Assembly: GCA_037833965.1 (NCBI GenBank)
Contig: AP031351.1
Coordinates: forward strand, 19,046,501-19,110,500
Length of the DNA stretch: 64,000 nt
DNA from: Marchantia polymorpha subsp. ruderalis
Taxonomy: Eukaryota > Streptophyta > Marchantiopsida > Marchantiales > Marchantiaceae
Direction of reading: 5' to 3'
The notes beneath the pieces were generated by a model. The model was not told where the DNA came from. It worked only from the letters and a program-made list of their open reading frames with translations, and made no database searches. The position numbers and the translations under genes are program-made. This document shows positions 31,791 through 43,280 of the stretch, one piece after another (within the stretch, counting starts at the first letter, position 1; each line of letters begins with the position of its first letter).

Positions 31791-33707
31791 TGTGACCCGA
31801 AACTTCTCACCCTTCAGCGTTTGTAATCCACGTGGGGGTTCAAGCTTCCATAATCCAACTTCTCTAATCTCAAGCCATGTGCTCAAAGTGTATTCAAGAC
31901 AATGAAATTATAAATACTCGTTTTTCCACGGACAAATTGTCCAGAACTAACACTAACAACTTGTTGTCTGCTATTTTCACAAGAGTAGCAGACAAGCTCC
32001 TCGTAACATAAAGATCTATCCCAACTCTGGGTGACTTTCTCAATACTACGGCCGCTGCGGGCCTATCCTAGAATGAGTGCCACATCTCGGACACATTGCC
32101 TCGGACTAAGTAAGGTAACACACCGGCAGCACGAGGTGTCACCCTTCTTAACATCAATCTTCACACCCATGGAACACGGTTCTACTCTCAACACTTTGCT
32201 CGATTCTTCCTCTTAGTGATCAACTCACTCTCAGCCCAGCGACCCTCTTGGCCTTCACACACACTCTCCACTCAGCTCTCCGGCGACACTATCAGCGGCC
32301 CCACGCACTCAACGCCCTTGCACTCAGGGACTTCTCCCTCCAATCAGATTCCACCCACAATGTCGAGTATCAGATTTCAGTCTCAAAGCCTCAGTTCCCA
32401 CCTTCGATTTCAGTTCCACTCCCAATACCTACTCAGATTTCGGTGTCAATTTCTCAGCTTCCACCTTCACACCCCACCAGATTTCTCTCTCAAATTTAAC
32501 TCTCACTTTTCAGTTTCAAATTCAGATCCCGACTGTCAGATTTCAGTCTCAGATTTCACTTCGATTTCAACTCCCACTCTCAGAACCTCCACTTTGATTT
32601 CAGCTCCCACTCACAGATTCAACACCTCAATCTCAGATCCCGATTAAATTTCACTCTCAGATACGACTCTCCACCCTCGATAGTTTGCTCCCTCCTCCTT
32701 CGAATTCTCTACACTCCCCTCCTAATTTTCACCACTTCCCTACGATAATCACTCACATCCACACTCTATTCCTCCTACCGATCCCACCAGCGTCTCCACA
32801 CAAGGGCACACCACACGATCTCTATCCCCATGCCAAAAATTCCTCTCCAAAAGTCCAAGGGCCGAGGTGCCCACAGGCCGCTTGCATGCCGCACTTGCAC
32901 ATTCCACATTCATGACCACGCTGACCTCCACCGTCGGAAAACTTGTTCCACGCACCGCCAAAGGCATCCTACCGCCAAAGGCCCTTGCGCCGAAGGCACC
33001 CTCCCGCATCCCCGAAGGCGTATCCCCGAAGTCGTCCGTCACCGAAGACGTCCGTCGCCTAAGGCATCCGTCGATGAAGGCCCTTCACCTAACCATATCC
33101 TCCACTTTAGACACTCATAACTCATTGACTTTTGATCCGTTTCAAGAGTTCTTGGTTTCGTTAAAACAAGCGTTGCAAGCTCTTTCCAACAAGACCCTAA
33201 CTAAGTCAAACCGTTTTGAATTGAAAAAGTTATCACGGTTCTACCCTTCCGCCAAAGGCCCTTGCCCCGAAGATCTGCTACGCCGAAGGCCTTGCCCCGA
33301 AGGCCCTTCCGCCGAAGGCTTGCTACCTAACCCTATCAGCCACTTTAGACATTCATAACTCATTGACCCATGATCCGTTTCAAGAGTTCTTGGTTTCGTT
33401 GGAACGAGCGTTGCGAGCTCTTTTCAACAAGACCCTAACTAATTCAAGGCGTCACAAATTGAAAACGTTATGAGGGTTTCACTGTTTCGCCAAAGGTCTT
33501 TCCCCGAAAGGGACTTCACTGAAGGCACTTCGCCGAAGACCTTGCCCCAAAGGCCCCCTTCCTCACCTTTTCCTACTAGCTATTACCCAACTCCTAATCT
33601 TACCAAAATTTTCAGAAAACCGCAAGCATAATCTTGCAAGAGCTTAAATCTAGAATTTTAACTCTCATCAGGTTAAAAAGACATGTGAGCGCATTTTTGT
33701 GCTCACA
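31791..33707 (-). repeat. Gypsy 5' LTR, 1.92 kb
   Basis: On the minus strand TGTGAGCACAAAAATGC...TCGGGTCACA, so TG...CA. It begins with a small inverted repeat (TGTGAGC/GCTCACA) and carries GCCGAAGGC-type repeats and two copies of a 238-bp block. A TATTTATAA box lies near 31,910, about 120 bp before the LTR end. The 5' half resembles the 5' domains of elements C and D. No long ORF is present. Confidence 0.65.
33103..33578 (-). repeat. Tandem duplication, about 238-bp period, two copies
   Basis: CACTTTAGACACTCATAACT at 33103 recurs at 33341 as CACTTTAGACATTCATAACT. Similarity continues through 'GATCCGTTTCAAGAGTTCTT' and 'AACAAGACCCTAACTAA' to a GCCAAAGG block. Elements C and D carry a single copy of the same unit. 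Confidence 0.75.
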
Positions 33708-33744
33708 GGGTACATACCTCAGCCGAAGATCAGAGGAGAAGTAG

Positions 33745-35122
33745 CAACTTAGGTTACGTTGAGCGAAGCAATCTTGGAACAAATTGTGGTAGAAGTTGAT
33801 GGGACTGTGAGGAATCCTGCAGAAGAACCAAGGCCGCCACCACCAGAGGAGGAAGTAAGATCTGAAGTCAGAACGAAGACTTCGGGCGAAGAGATGAAGC
33901 CATTGGAAATTACCTTCCCCGACTTCTTGGAGGATAGCATAGTACCTTTACTGAAGTAACTAGACAAGAAAAGGGAAAAGTATACTGTGAGGAAGGAGTA
34001 TGGATCCTATGTTGAGCTGATTAGGAATAGGAAGAAGCTCAAGAGTGCAGTAGCAATGAAGAGGGAGTGGGATTCCGCGACTGAGTTGCAATCTTGTCAG
34101 TCGAGTGCGCAGCAGCAAAGGCGGCATTGAGGGAGCGAGAAGACCAACTCCGAGAGAAGGAGATTGAGTGCGAAGTGCTGCAGTTGAATTTGGTGAAGGA
34201 ATCCGGACGATGTGCAGAGTTAGAAGAGACATGTGGCGGACTTCGTGTCTCTAATGAGAATGCACAGAAGTTGACAATGGATCTGCTCTGGAGATTGAAT
34301 AAATCTAAGGAGGCGTAGGAAGTGGCAGTCCAACGATCGGAAATATTGATCACCACTACCGAGAGGCAGGAGAAGATGCACGCTGAGACGCTTGCTAAAG
34401 CCGAAGCCTGAATAGCCGAAGAAGCTCGTATTGCCGAAGAACTTTGGGGGAAGATTGCAGAGGCGAAGACGGCGGAAGAGGAACTTTGTAGTAAGATTGC
34501 GGAGATTGCGGATAAGTGTGACATGGAATTCCGACGCGTGGAGGAGCTATTGGCGAGTTTGTCGAAGGGAATCTAGAAGCATGAAGAGGAGTTGACGAAT
34601 TGGGCCAAGAAATTGGCAGATTACGAATCGGCCAAGTCTTCGGAGGTCAAATGTAAATTAAAAGTTGAATCGGAATGTTGACTGTTGCGGAAGCATTTAG
34701 ATAAGGCGGACATGTGATAGGAAGAGTCACGGAGTAGAATGGAAAATTCAGAGGAGGCCTATCGTCATCTACGGGATGAGCCAACCGATCAATTGAGATT
34801 GCATGTAGAGAAGTGTCTGCGCGGATTCGCGATGCGGGGATTGCAAATGGTGAAGTGGCTGAAGTTAGATTCGCTCGAGCGACGGTTGATGAGCACTAAG
34901 GCCAGCGAATCCGCAAGACAGAAGCAGATTGTAGAGATAGTTAAGACATTTTCTAAAGGATTAGATGAGGCGCGACAGAATGTAGAGTTAGAGATTGTAA
35001 ACGTTTTGCGTAGACTAGGAGCAGATATAAGTTCAGACGACGCCGTAATCGCTACATCGGACAGCATAGCACCTGAGAGTGATTCGCCTCATGCGCTTGA
35101 GATTTCAGAGTTGCCATTGTGA
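33745..35122 (+). pseudogene. Long-ORF family protein of element G, C-terminal half
   Basis: 33759-33959 encodes ILEQIVVEVDGTV and a Pro/Glu/Ser linker, then DSIVPLLK followed by TAA where the family has Tyr-Leu or His-Leu. LDKKREKY and SYVELI follow, then the coiled coil at 34094-34700 with several stops, and an open tail at 34739-35122 with VEKCLRGFAMRG and the conserved IVNVLRRLG before TGA. The tail after LRRLG is acidic here, unlike the basic tail of C. Confidence 0.6.
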
Positions 35123-35150
35123 ATAAAGAGGCCCAAGGCTCTTTCCTTGG
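35122..35150 (+). promoter_or_regulatory. AATAAAG motif and hairpin after the element G ORF
   Basis: AATAAAG (35122-35128), then CCAAGG-CTCTTT-CCTTGG (35133-35150), immediately after the ORF stop at 35120-35122. Confidence 0.5.
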
Positions 35151-35654
35151 GGGGCTTTTCTGTCAATTGGCTTGTCTTGACTGTAAACCTGTATCCACTG
35201 TGTGCTGGTATGTGATCCAGACATCGATCATAGTGCGCTCCTGTTTGTCGAAGTTACCGCATCGGGAGTTGTGAGTGTCCAGCCTGAATGTTTTGATTAA
35301 CCGGCGCTCTTCAGGATTTAAGCAAATTCGGATCTGGGTATTCGGGTCAGTGAGTTGGGGTGTATGCAATGCTAGGAAGTTTTCCCCCTGAAATCTGAGT
35401 ATGGGGTCGCAAGCGATTCCCACAAACGTTGATTGAAGAAGTTTCAGGTTGTGAGTGTGATTATGCGCTACTCTACAGGTCTTCGTCCGTAGCTGAGTAG
35501 TGTCTTCTAAGAGTGGCATTGGCCTGAGAAGTAAAACTTCTTAATAGAATGCTAATACGCGACAGATCGTGACTTTTGTGGTTGTTTCTGTCCTCGTGGG
35601 ATCGGATCTGTACCATTATGCACCATTTTGGTATTTGTCTATTATTACAATAAT

Positions 35655-38555
35655 TCTTGCCGGATGACATTTCCAAATACGGCCTACTCTTTAGTGACGA
35701 ATGTTGCGAAGCATCTTGATATCGAGGAGAAAGATCTGTTCGCAAACGACCTATGATGTCAGAGGTATTTCCTTTGCAGTTCACCAAAAGATTTTGGTGA
35801 ACTGCAAAGGATGATGTATGGATTCTAGACAATGCGTGTACTTATCACATTTGTTACATTGGAAAATTCTTTTGTATCTTCACAATATCAAACAATTTAT
35901 TTTTAATGGAAAATGACCAAGCCTATAAAATTGAGGGTGTTGGAACTATATAAATCTGCTTGTTTAATGATGTCAACCGTACATTGATCCAAACTAGGTT
36001 TATACCTAACATGAGAAACAACTAAATCTCTCTTTGAGTGTTAGACTCACACGGTTTAGAGTGGAGTTCTAGGCAAGGCGTGTAAGATGTCAGATCGTAT
36101 GATAAGAAGGTTATTCTTTGAGGATACAAGCACAATAATCTGTATTTGTTAAAGGACATCATTATTTTTTGAAAAGTTAACTCTACCAGAGCTTGCGTAG
36201 AGATGTACCATAATGACATTCCAAACTAGATCATATGAATGATCAGTACATGTCTCTTCTTGATGAAAAAAAGCTATTACCAAAATTGGGTAAAGTTAAT
36301 CTAGTATATTGGGACCATTGCATCATAGGAAAATAACATAGGCAAGTTTTTGGCATTGGAACTCATAATTTCACGGAGATACAAGATTATATACATGGTG
36401 ACGTGTGGGAATACTCTTCCATTGCATCTCTCTCTCGAAAGCTGCAATATGTCTTTTTTATAGATAATTACTCCATGTATGTATGGGTTCATTTTTTTAC
36501 CCACAAGTTTGAGGTGTTTCAACCTTCAAAAGTTGACGCATACAAGTTGACACTAATACTTAACATAAGGTGAAAAATCTGCGATCACATAATGGATGAT
36601 TATCAGTAGGGATATTTTTTTCAATGAGCCTGGCTTATTGAAAGAGGAGAAGAGTTTTGACTCTCCTTATACTAACAAGGGAAAATCTTTACTCACGGAT
36701 GTCATTGTGGAAAAGTTTGATCTTAATATTATTAATGATCTGTCACAAGAAAGAGCATCGATGCATGTGGAGCAAGAATCTGAGTAATATGAACTATAGG
36801 AACAAGTTATTGTTGGTGAGTCTATTGCAACAGTACCAGACGATAGAGATCAACTGGAAATGTCTACTAGTAGATCGCAACGTGCTAGTAGAGCTCCTGA
36901 GATGTTTGATGTATGGGCCAACCCATCTATTCTCAAAGATTGTGATCTTGATTTTGAAGATGAGAATGATATGACGTTGATCTTGGAAGAAGGTGAAATT
37001 TCTTCATATAAAGAAGCTCAAGCTTTGGTCAACAAGCTTGAGTGTTGCTATGGAGCAAAAGATGCAGTCACTAATTGACAACAAGACTTGGAAGTTGATT
37101 GAGCTTCATAAAGATGAGGCACAAATTGATTCCAAGTGGATGTACAAGCTGGAAGACTAGAATTTTCAATCTCAAGTTGGTGGCTAGAGGTTTCACACAT
37201 CATAAGGGTGTGGATTATAACAAAGTTTTCTCGCTTGCAGCAAAGTATGCTATAATTTGTCTAGTATGTGCACTAACCGCGATATTAAGTCTTGTGATGT
37301 GATGTGATGTGATTAAATGGATGTGGCTACAACATTTCTTTATGGATACTTAGAGAAACATCTACATGAAACAAACCAGGCCATTGATTTGTAGATTCTT
37401 AAAATCATTATATGGACTGAAGCAAGCTTCTATGCATTGAAATACGCAATTTGATGAGGTTAGGAAGATACAATTTTTTTAACAAAGTATGTATGATCCT
37501 TGTGTCTACATAAAAAAGATGATTGATGAGATGTTCAATCTCATCATTTTAGTATTTTACATTGATGACATGCTCATCTTAGAAAAGAACCAATCCGATG
37601 TTGATGAACGCAAGAGTCAACTGAAGTCTGCATTTAAGATGAAGGTGATAAGAAAGTCAAAGAGGATATTAGGCATGAATATTCATATGGATCTAGAACT
37701 GAAGAAGCTACGATTGAATCAGGTCAAGTATGTTCGCCGTATACTTGACAAGTTCAACATGATTGATTCGAAAGGAATATGGACTTCTCTATCAGCACAT
37801 AAATTCTCGTTATCTCAATATCCTACATATGTTTTGGAGAAAAGAAGAATGTCATGTGTTCCCTATAAACAAGTTGTAGGCAGTCTCATGTATTTGATGA
37901 TATGAATTAGACCTTATATTGCTCTTGCGATGAATAAGGTGAGTAGGTACATGTCGAATCTAGGAAAAGTTCACTAGGAAACAATGAAATGGATTTGAAG
38001 ATATTTGAATAGTACTGTGGATTATGACATACTGTTTGATGGTTTATTATACAATGTCAAATCCTTGTTTGGCTATGTTGATGCTGACTACGGACAAGAT
38101 TTAGACAAAAGTAGGTCTACAACTGGATATGTGTTTACATTTGGCGGTGGAAGCATAAGTTAATGATCTATCTTGCAGAAGTGCGTAGTTCAATCAACAA
38201 TGGAAATTGAATATGTGACAGCAGTAGTGCTACAAAGAAAACCATTTGGTTGGATATGCTTATCATGGAGATGGGATTGACACATTGCGTGATCAATCTT
38301 CATTGTGATAGTCAAAGTGTTTTCAAATTTGGCTGCAAACGAGGTCACGGATAGCAAAATGAAGCACATCAACATCATGTATCACTTTCTTAGACAAGTA
38401 ATGTTTGAGAAAATGATTGAGCTAGTCAATATCAACGGTAAATTCAATCTAGCTGATGTGTTGATCAAAGTTATACACTTAAAGAGTTTCATGCGACACT
38501 TTGCTACTATGCAGGTTGTGCATGGAAGCACAGGTAGAGTTTTGCTAGCATAGTA
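35655..38555 (+). pseudogene. Ty1/copia pol (protease, integrase, RT, RNase H), decayed
   Basis: Follows the copia gag frame cut at 9560. The protease site is WILDNACTYH at 35814-35845 (usual form: WILDSG), then a MEND/GVGTI block. Integrase: DYIHGDVWEYSS at about 36383 and FIDNYSMYVWVHFF. RT: LVARGFTHHKGVDY at 37180-37220 and YIDDMLI (37558-37578). RNase [18 protein letters not shown] at about 38082, STMEIEY near 38195, and NLADVLIK near 38445. Many stops and frameshifts make it non-functional. The domain order (integrase before RT) is that of Ty1/copia. The 3' LTR is not defined. Confidence 0.75.
35771..35810. repeat. Perfect 40-bp palindrome (19-bp arms, 2-bp spacer)
   Basis: CCTTTGCAGTTCACCAAAA, then GA, then its exact reverse complement. 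It lies just upstream of the copia protease site within otherwise heavily mutated DNA. Confidence 0.85.
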
Positions 38556-38963
38556 TTTCCAATCATCGCTTTATACATTTACTCTATCATGTGATGACTA
38601 CAGTTTAGTTTAAGTTAATTCTCGATCAAAGATGTGTCTTTTGCTAGGTTTCTTTTTAGAACTTTCTGCTGACTAATTATATAGGTTACAAGTTTATTGT
38701 TCCCTCTAAGCTAGCAGCTTTTTAGTTTTCACTTTATTTTATTACTCTATCTTGTTATGGTTACAGCTTAATTCTAATTAACTCCTGTCTAAAAAGGTAT
38801 CTTGTGTTAAATTTTTGTCAAGAACTTCCCTTGAAGTAATAATATAGTTTACAGAGGTGATTATTTCCTTAACACGAGTTAATAGGGAGATTATTGAGGT
38901 TAACTCCGGTTAAGGGGTAACCTCATGTTTAGCTATTTGTAGCTGAGATTGGTCGTCGGTGTA

Positions 38964-38997
<34 letters not shown>

Positions 38998-39170
38998 TGA
39001 TGGCTGTGCGATGTACACGTTGTTATGATTTCACCTTGGTAGTAAAGTCTCTCACGCGTATTCATCAGTGAACATAGTCCTCAGAAGGGTGAACCACATT
39101 ATCACTACGTGTTCTGTGTTTGTCTACTATTTACATGTCTGCCTATCACTGTGCATATTTTAGACTAACA
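38556..39170. other. Possible copia 3' LTR region with AT microsatellite
   Basis: No coding sequence. An AT dinucleotide run lies at 38966-38995. The stretch after it ('GTAAAGTCTCTCACGCG...', 'CATCAGTGAACA') is placed where the copia LTR should be, but no 5' partner was found for comparison. Confidence 0.3.
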
Positions 39171-42100
39171 AATCCGACTCATAGAAGACATTCCATCTCA
39201 TAGTGTCTTCTCTTAAAAACTTATCCAATATCTTTGAAATTTTTAAATTCAATGGAAAATCCTATATGTACTCTAATACAACTAGACATCAATCGAACAA
39301 GTTTGATAAAACATACACACATAGGAAGTTATCATGTTCTAACCAATTGAATGGTAGTAATCTAACTGCATCTTACCTCATTATGCAGCAAGGGAAACCT
39401 AAATCCAAAAAGCAATAATATAAAGTTTGATCATAATGCTCATCACTTTCAGAGATACATAATAAGTTTCGGATTCACTTTTAACCAAAAAAAATCTAAT
39501 CAACACATATACTCAAGCCATGGAAGAAAGTGCAATCATATCTAGCACAAAAACAAATATATTGTGACATAGTACTTCAACATGTATGTCTTCCGCATGC
39601 AGAACATTGTATAAGAACTTCACATCTCTTGTGGTAAATTGTCAATCATCAAAATCATGCAGTACAAAGATGTCATTGATTTTCTATTGCAATTCTCTTC
39701 AATCCAACTAGGTTCTAATTGAATCAAATTTTTGGAATTTTCAAAGGAAATCAGATTTAAGTGAGAAATCTCATTATGATCCAAGAGAAAAAAACTTAGT
39801 TTTTATAAGTGTATAACATATTGGGTAACTTACATATCAAGTGAACCAACACAGAGGTATGGAGAAAATTGTACATCAAATTTTAGTTCTAGAAAAGAAT
39901 TCACAATGTATGAAAACCTGCTCATGTCCTATCAATCTATTCTCCATATACATTTCATGATTATAATTCATTTCTGTTATCAAATATACCATGCTTCTCC
40001 ATGAAAAGCATGTCAAATATAATGACAGATCAAAAGCTATGAAAGAATACTTGGATGCCGTGAGAAATGAGCCATGAGAAATGATGCATGTGCTGCACTA
40101 CCTCACAATGCAGGTACACTTTGTTGGACGAAATTCACTTATTGTATCAGGAGAGAGTCGTGGCAGTCCAGTTCAGGGATCAATATTTGAGCAATGCCTT
40201 CCTTCGATTTTCACGATTTTCCTCGGAGCCATTCTTTGCACAGATTCGTTCTTTCCAATATAATGGTGGGCCAATCAAATTTCTCCATCTGTGGACATAC
40301 GTTCATGCTGGTGTTCCTGAACGGGAGCGGGGAAGTGGAACTGTCCGGGTCTGAATCCTAAATATGTGGAGACTGGGCGTACGTGTCGGGCAAGCAGCAA
40401 ACAGAGGAGACGACACTGTTTGCTTCTTGCCTTCTGAAGCTCTCTCTGAGATATCCAATAACAGCTATCTTCCATAGACTAGCTTGACTTCACTACGCTG
40501 GGCGGACTTGCTGACCGATTGTCTGTCTGTGGATCCGTCTGACGGAGTGTCTGAGTTTTCTTCGATAATCCCGCAAGTAGAAATTTCTGCTCCATGACTC
40601 GTCGATGACACCGCCTGTACCTTGAGCTTCACTGCTGTTGCTCGAATCTCCGCCGAATTTCTGCCTCCATCATGTCTCCTGTCAGATGTAAGATGGAACT
40701 CCACTCTTGCGACGATCTGCGAGCTGCAGTAGTGGGTTGCAAGCACACAGGTACAAGACACGAGGAAGGGGTAGGGGTTTCCCGAACTTTTTCAAGCTTC
40801 CCGTCGGTCCGGGCGGAGCATTCTTTGGTGTCAGTTGTGAGGGCTGATCTGCAGAGCGTATCTTCTAGTCTTGCTTCTACTTGGCCGTAGTCGGAGGTAG
40901 GGCATGACATTCAGGCCCTCCATTCGGAAGCCTTTTCTCTAGCACGTCATAACAGAACTCTTCGATGGTGAGTGACTTTAGGCTTTAAAGTCCTGACCGT
41001 TAAAACTTGAGCAATGTATTTAATGCCTGCACTTGAACCATCATCAAGAATACGCGTTCTTGAATACTTGTCAAAAACCGGGTGGGGGTTCAGTGGCTAG
41101 GGTACAGTACGATGCAGAAACATGAGGTGATCAATTCACAAAATATGCAAGGTATGAATTGCGTGTGTACGACGACGTCCTTTCGGTCAAATTATCTCCT
41201 GGACTGGAGGACTGAGTGGGAAGATTCCTGCAGCCTGGCGTTCTATTGACGAAGAAGCTAGGTCATCCCATGCCGCCTTGCCCACCTACTACTACAGTTT
41301 ACCCTGAACCTGCACCCTGCCTGCCTGCAGCAACTTGGAATTGCATGCTAGCCACATGGAGACTCACGGGGTTTCACTCACTGCCAGTGATGAGTGCACC
41401 TCTACAGTAGGCTTTCAAAATTGGATATTTCTCGAAGAAGCCAGCTCTGCCAAAGAACAGCTCCTCGTGATGTGCAAGATCGATGAAATTGATGGCCTGC
41501 ATGCCAAGTTGATTTATTTGCATGTGGTGGAGAGAAAAACATTCTTCGCACAATGATGCATATGCATGGTCCTGCTCCGGAGTAACATGGAAAGGCCAAC
41601 CATTGTCCTTGTGGAAGTTCTGTTTCGTGAACGCCTTGGCTCCGGCATAGCGATGAGCATAGGAAGCAAGACCCACCCACGACAGCCGATTTTATCGATT
41701 GACAGGCAAATTATTTCATGAAGAAACTGGCACTCTTCAAGCCGAGGCCAGCCAGATTTACAGCGGATATTTGAAACTTTTGCGTTGCTGCTTGATGGCA
41801 GAGATCTTCGCTGGTACGATTAAGCAACGCAGGAGTGAAACAGAAAACCAAGACCGAATCCAAAAACGTGAAATACAATAGAACATGAATCGTATGATCG
41901 ACGGGTGGCAACACCAAATTGATTATCAAGAACAAGGCATTTAATCATCTTGGATCTCACTTGAGATGCGACGCCAACAAAGTCTTAGGCAATTTCTCAT
42001 CTGCAAAGGCTGATGCATATCAACCGACTGGCGGGAAAGGTTACATTACAAAGAAGAGAAAATCAGTTCGTTGCATGAAGCCATCGTATGGGGTCTGGCT

Positions 42101-42373
42101 CCCGCATTCTATCTGTAGCTGGTGGATAACTGTCAACGAGTATGTACGTTTCGGTGAATTTATCGCATCTACGGAAAGGCGTAAAGCACTTAAGCTACAC
42201 TACAGTCAGATGACGAGGCTGCGCCTAATCTGGCAAAAAAGACCTGTCTCATGTAGTAGACAATCACCCAATTACAGTGTTTGCCCTCACCAAAAAAGCT
42301 GCGTTCATCGCAAGAGGCTCGAGCCGCTCACAGAGGTATCATGATGTTAAGTGCAGAGAGCACAGAGGAAAAG
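39171..42373. other. Mostly unrecognised sequence
   Basis: 39.2-40.1 kb is AT-rich and empty. 40.1-42.3 kb is closer to 50% GC with several overlapping short ORFs, none with a family I recognise. The best is listed separately at 41374-41676. Confidence 0.4.
41374..41676 (-). CDS. Possible exon of an unidentified protein
   Basis: About 100 residues with protein-like composition (AKAFTKQNFHKDNGWPFHV, YASLCEECFSLHHMQ, INFIDLAHHEELFF). There is no ATG at the left; an in-frame stop lies just upstream, and the only codons available there are non-ATG. At the right, GGCAGTGAGTGA could be a splice donor (GTGAGT) just before the stop. It could be one exon of a gene or a pseudogene fragment. No function is assigned. 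Confidence 0.25.
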   Translation of the reverse strand: MGLASYAHRYAGAKAFTKQNFHKDNGWPFHVTPEQDHAYASLCEECFSLHHMQINQLGMQAINFIDLAHHEELFFGRAGFFEKYPILKAYCRGALITGSE

Positions 42374-42378
42374 ATGCA

Positions 42379-43032
42379 TCAGTGGCAAGTCGAGTCGTAG
42401 GGGGCTCCCAAAAGCTCGGGACCGTTGAGTGATGGATTATTTTCGAAACTCTTGGAAGAGAATCGGGCAAACGAGCCCGAGGTCGGGAAAGTACCGCAGA
42501 AGTTGTTGCTGGAGAAATCCACAACTTTCAAGTTCGGGAGTCTGGTCAGCTCGTTAGGAATGCGCCCGCTGAGTTTGTTGTTGTTGACACGGAGAAAGAC
42601 GAGCGACTTCAACTCACCCAGCGACGAGGGAATCTCGCCTGTGAAATTGTTGTAGTACAAGTCCAGACTGACGAGATTTTTCAGTTTTCCCAGTTCTTGC
42701 GGTATCGTGCCATCCAACTTGTTCTTCGAGAGCTCCAAATACTGCAGACTATGCAGGTTGCCTAGCTCGGGCACCAACGAGCCCGAAAGGCCCGCGTTTC
42801 CAAGGTCCACCCGAATGACCTGGTTGCCAGAGTTGCAAGTCACATGAAACCAAGTGCATGGATTTACCAAAGTCGGATCCCAGCTCTGCAAAACATTCGC
42901 AGGGTCCTTCAAGTTTCTTCTCAGCGCGAAAAGCGCGTCGCCCTGATAATCGGCGACGATATAGGGAAGCTCTGCCAACAGAAGAAACCCCACGACCATC
43001 ACCCCTACCATCGTCCCCGATTTCCGCTCCAT
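42379..43032 (-). CDS. SERK-like LRR ectodomain protein without kinase (217 aa)
   Basis: An intact single-exon ORF. Residues 1-27 form a signal peptide ([20 protein letters not shown]). The LRR N-terminal cap follows ([17 protein letters not shown] with [10 protein letters not shown]). Residues about 72-190 hold four to five plant-type LRRs ([35 protein letters not shown] and so on), and a short tail ends at Cys-His. There is no membrane segment or kinase. The length and layout match the small secreted LRR proteins related to SERK receptor kinases (218-aa class in flowering plants), thought to act as apoplastic partners of receptor complexes. Family members that I recall have introns between the LRR units; here there are none. 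A TATA-like GTATATTTGG lies 240 bp upstream. Confidence 0.85.
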   Translation of the reverse strand: MERKSGTMVGVMVVGFLLLAELPYIVADYQGDALFALRRNLKDPANVLQSWDPTLVNPCTWFHVTCNSGNQVIRVDLGNAGLSGSLVPELGNLHSLQYLELSKNKLDGTIPQELGKLKNLVSLDLYYNNFTGEIPSSLGELKSLVFLRVNNNKLSGRIPNELTRLPNLKVVDFSSNNFCGTFPTSGSFARFSSKSFENNPSLNGPELLGAPYDSTCH

Positions 43033-43270
43033 CTCCGACGTTCCACAGCTCCCGCTTCCGCTTCCGCTTCCGCAACCAGCCCCGCAACACCGACGACTGT
43101 CACAGCAACAAGCACTCTACCCACTCACATACAGCCCTAGACTTCTGCCAGCCCGAAGCACGACGAGCTTCTTTCCCCGCTTCTTTTCTCGAGCCCAAGT
43201 CTTCTCGTTCCAGCGCTCTGCTCTCGACGAGACGACCGAGTCTTGAAGTCGTCTGCCGTCCCGCTTCCTC

Positions 43271-43280
43271 CCAAATATAC
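43271..43280 (-). promoter_or_regulatory. TATA-like box upstream of the LRR gene
   Basis: GTATATTTGG on the minus strand, about 240 bp before the ATG at 43032. It is GC-rich on both sides, which would suit a plant core promoter. Placement is by eye only. Confidence 0.35.

Larger units (their letters stand above)
28376..33707 (-). mobile_element. Truncated Ty3/gypsy element (5' LTR, gag, protease; no RT or integrase)
   Basis: On the minus strand the order is: 5' LTR (33707-31791), primer site, gag with retroviral-type zinc knuckles, and aspartic protease. It ends at about 28376, shortly after the protease, where element J begins. RT, RNase H, integrase and 3' LTR are absent. Several one-base shifts break the polyprotein. 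The flank on the intact side is GGGTA, which belongs to element G. Confidence 0.75.
33708..35649 (+). mobile_element. Element G, right segment (C-terminal ORF half and 3' end)
   Basis: The sequence from 33714 aligns with element H from about 14245 onward. The unit ends TGTCTATTATTACA at 35649, followed by ATAAT, against ATAAG before 9561. The first ~60 bp of the 3' end, counted backwards, match the 3' end of element B. Joining it to 9561-12675 leaves only about 130 bp of the family ORF unaccounted for. Confidence 0.6.

Noticed and set aside
40081-40910. Overlapping ORFs of 60-100 codons on both strands
   Set aside because: No family motifs, no coherent splice sites, and ORFs overlap in antisense. 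They are more likely chance frames in GC-balanced DNA.
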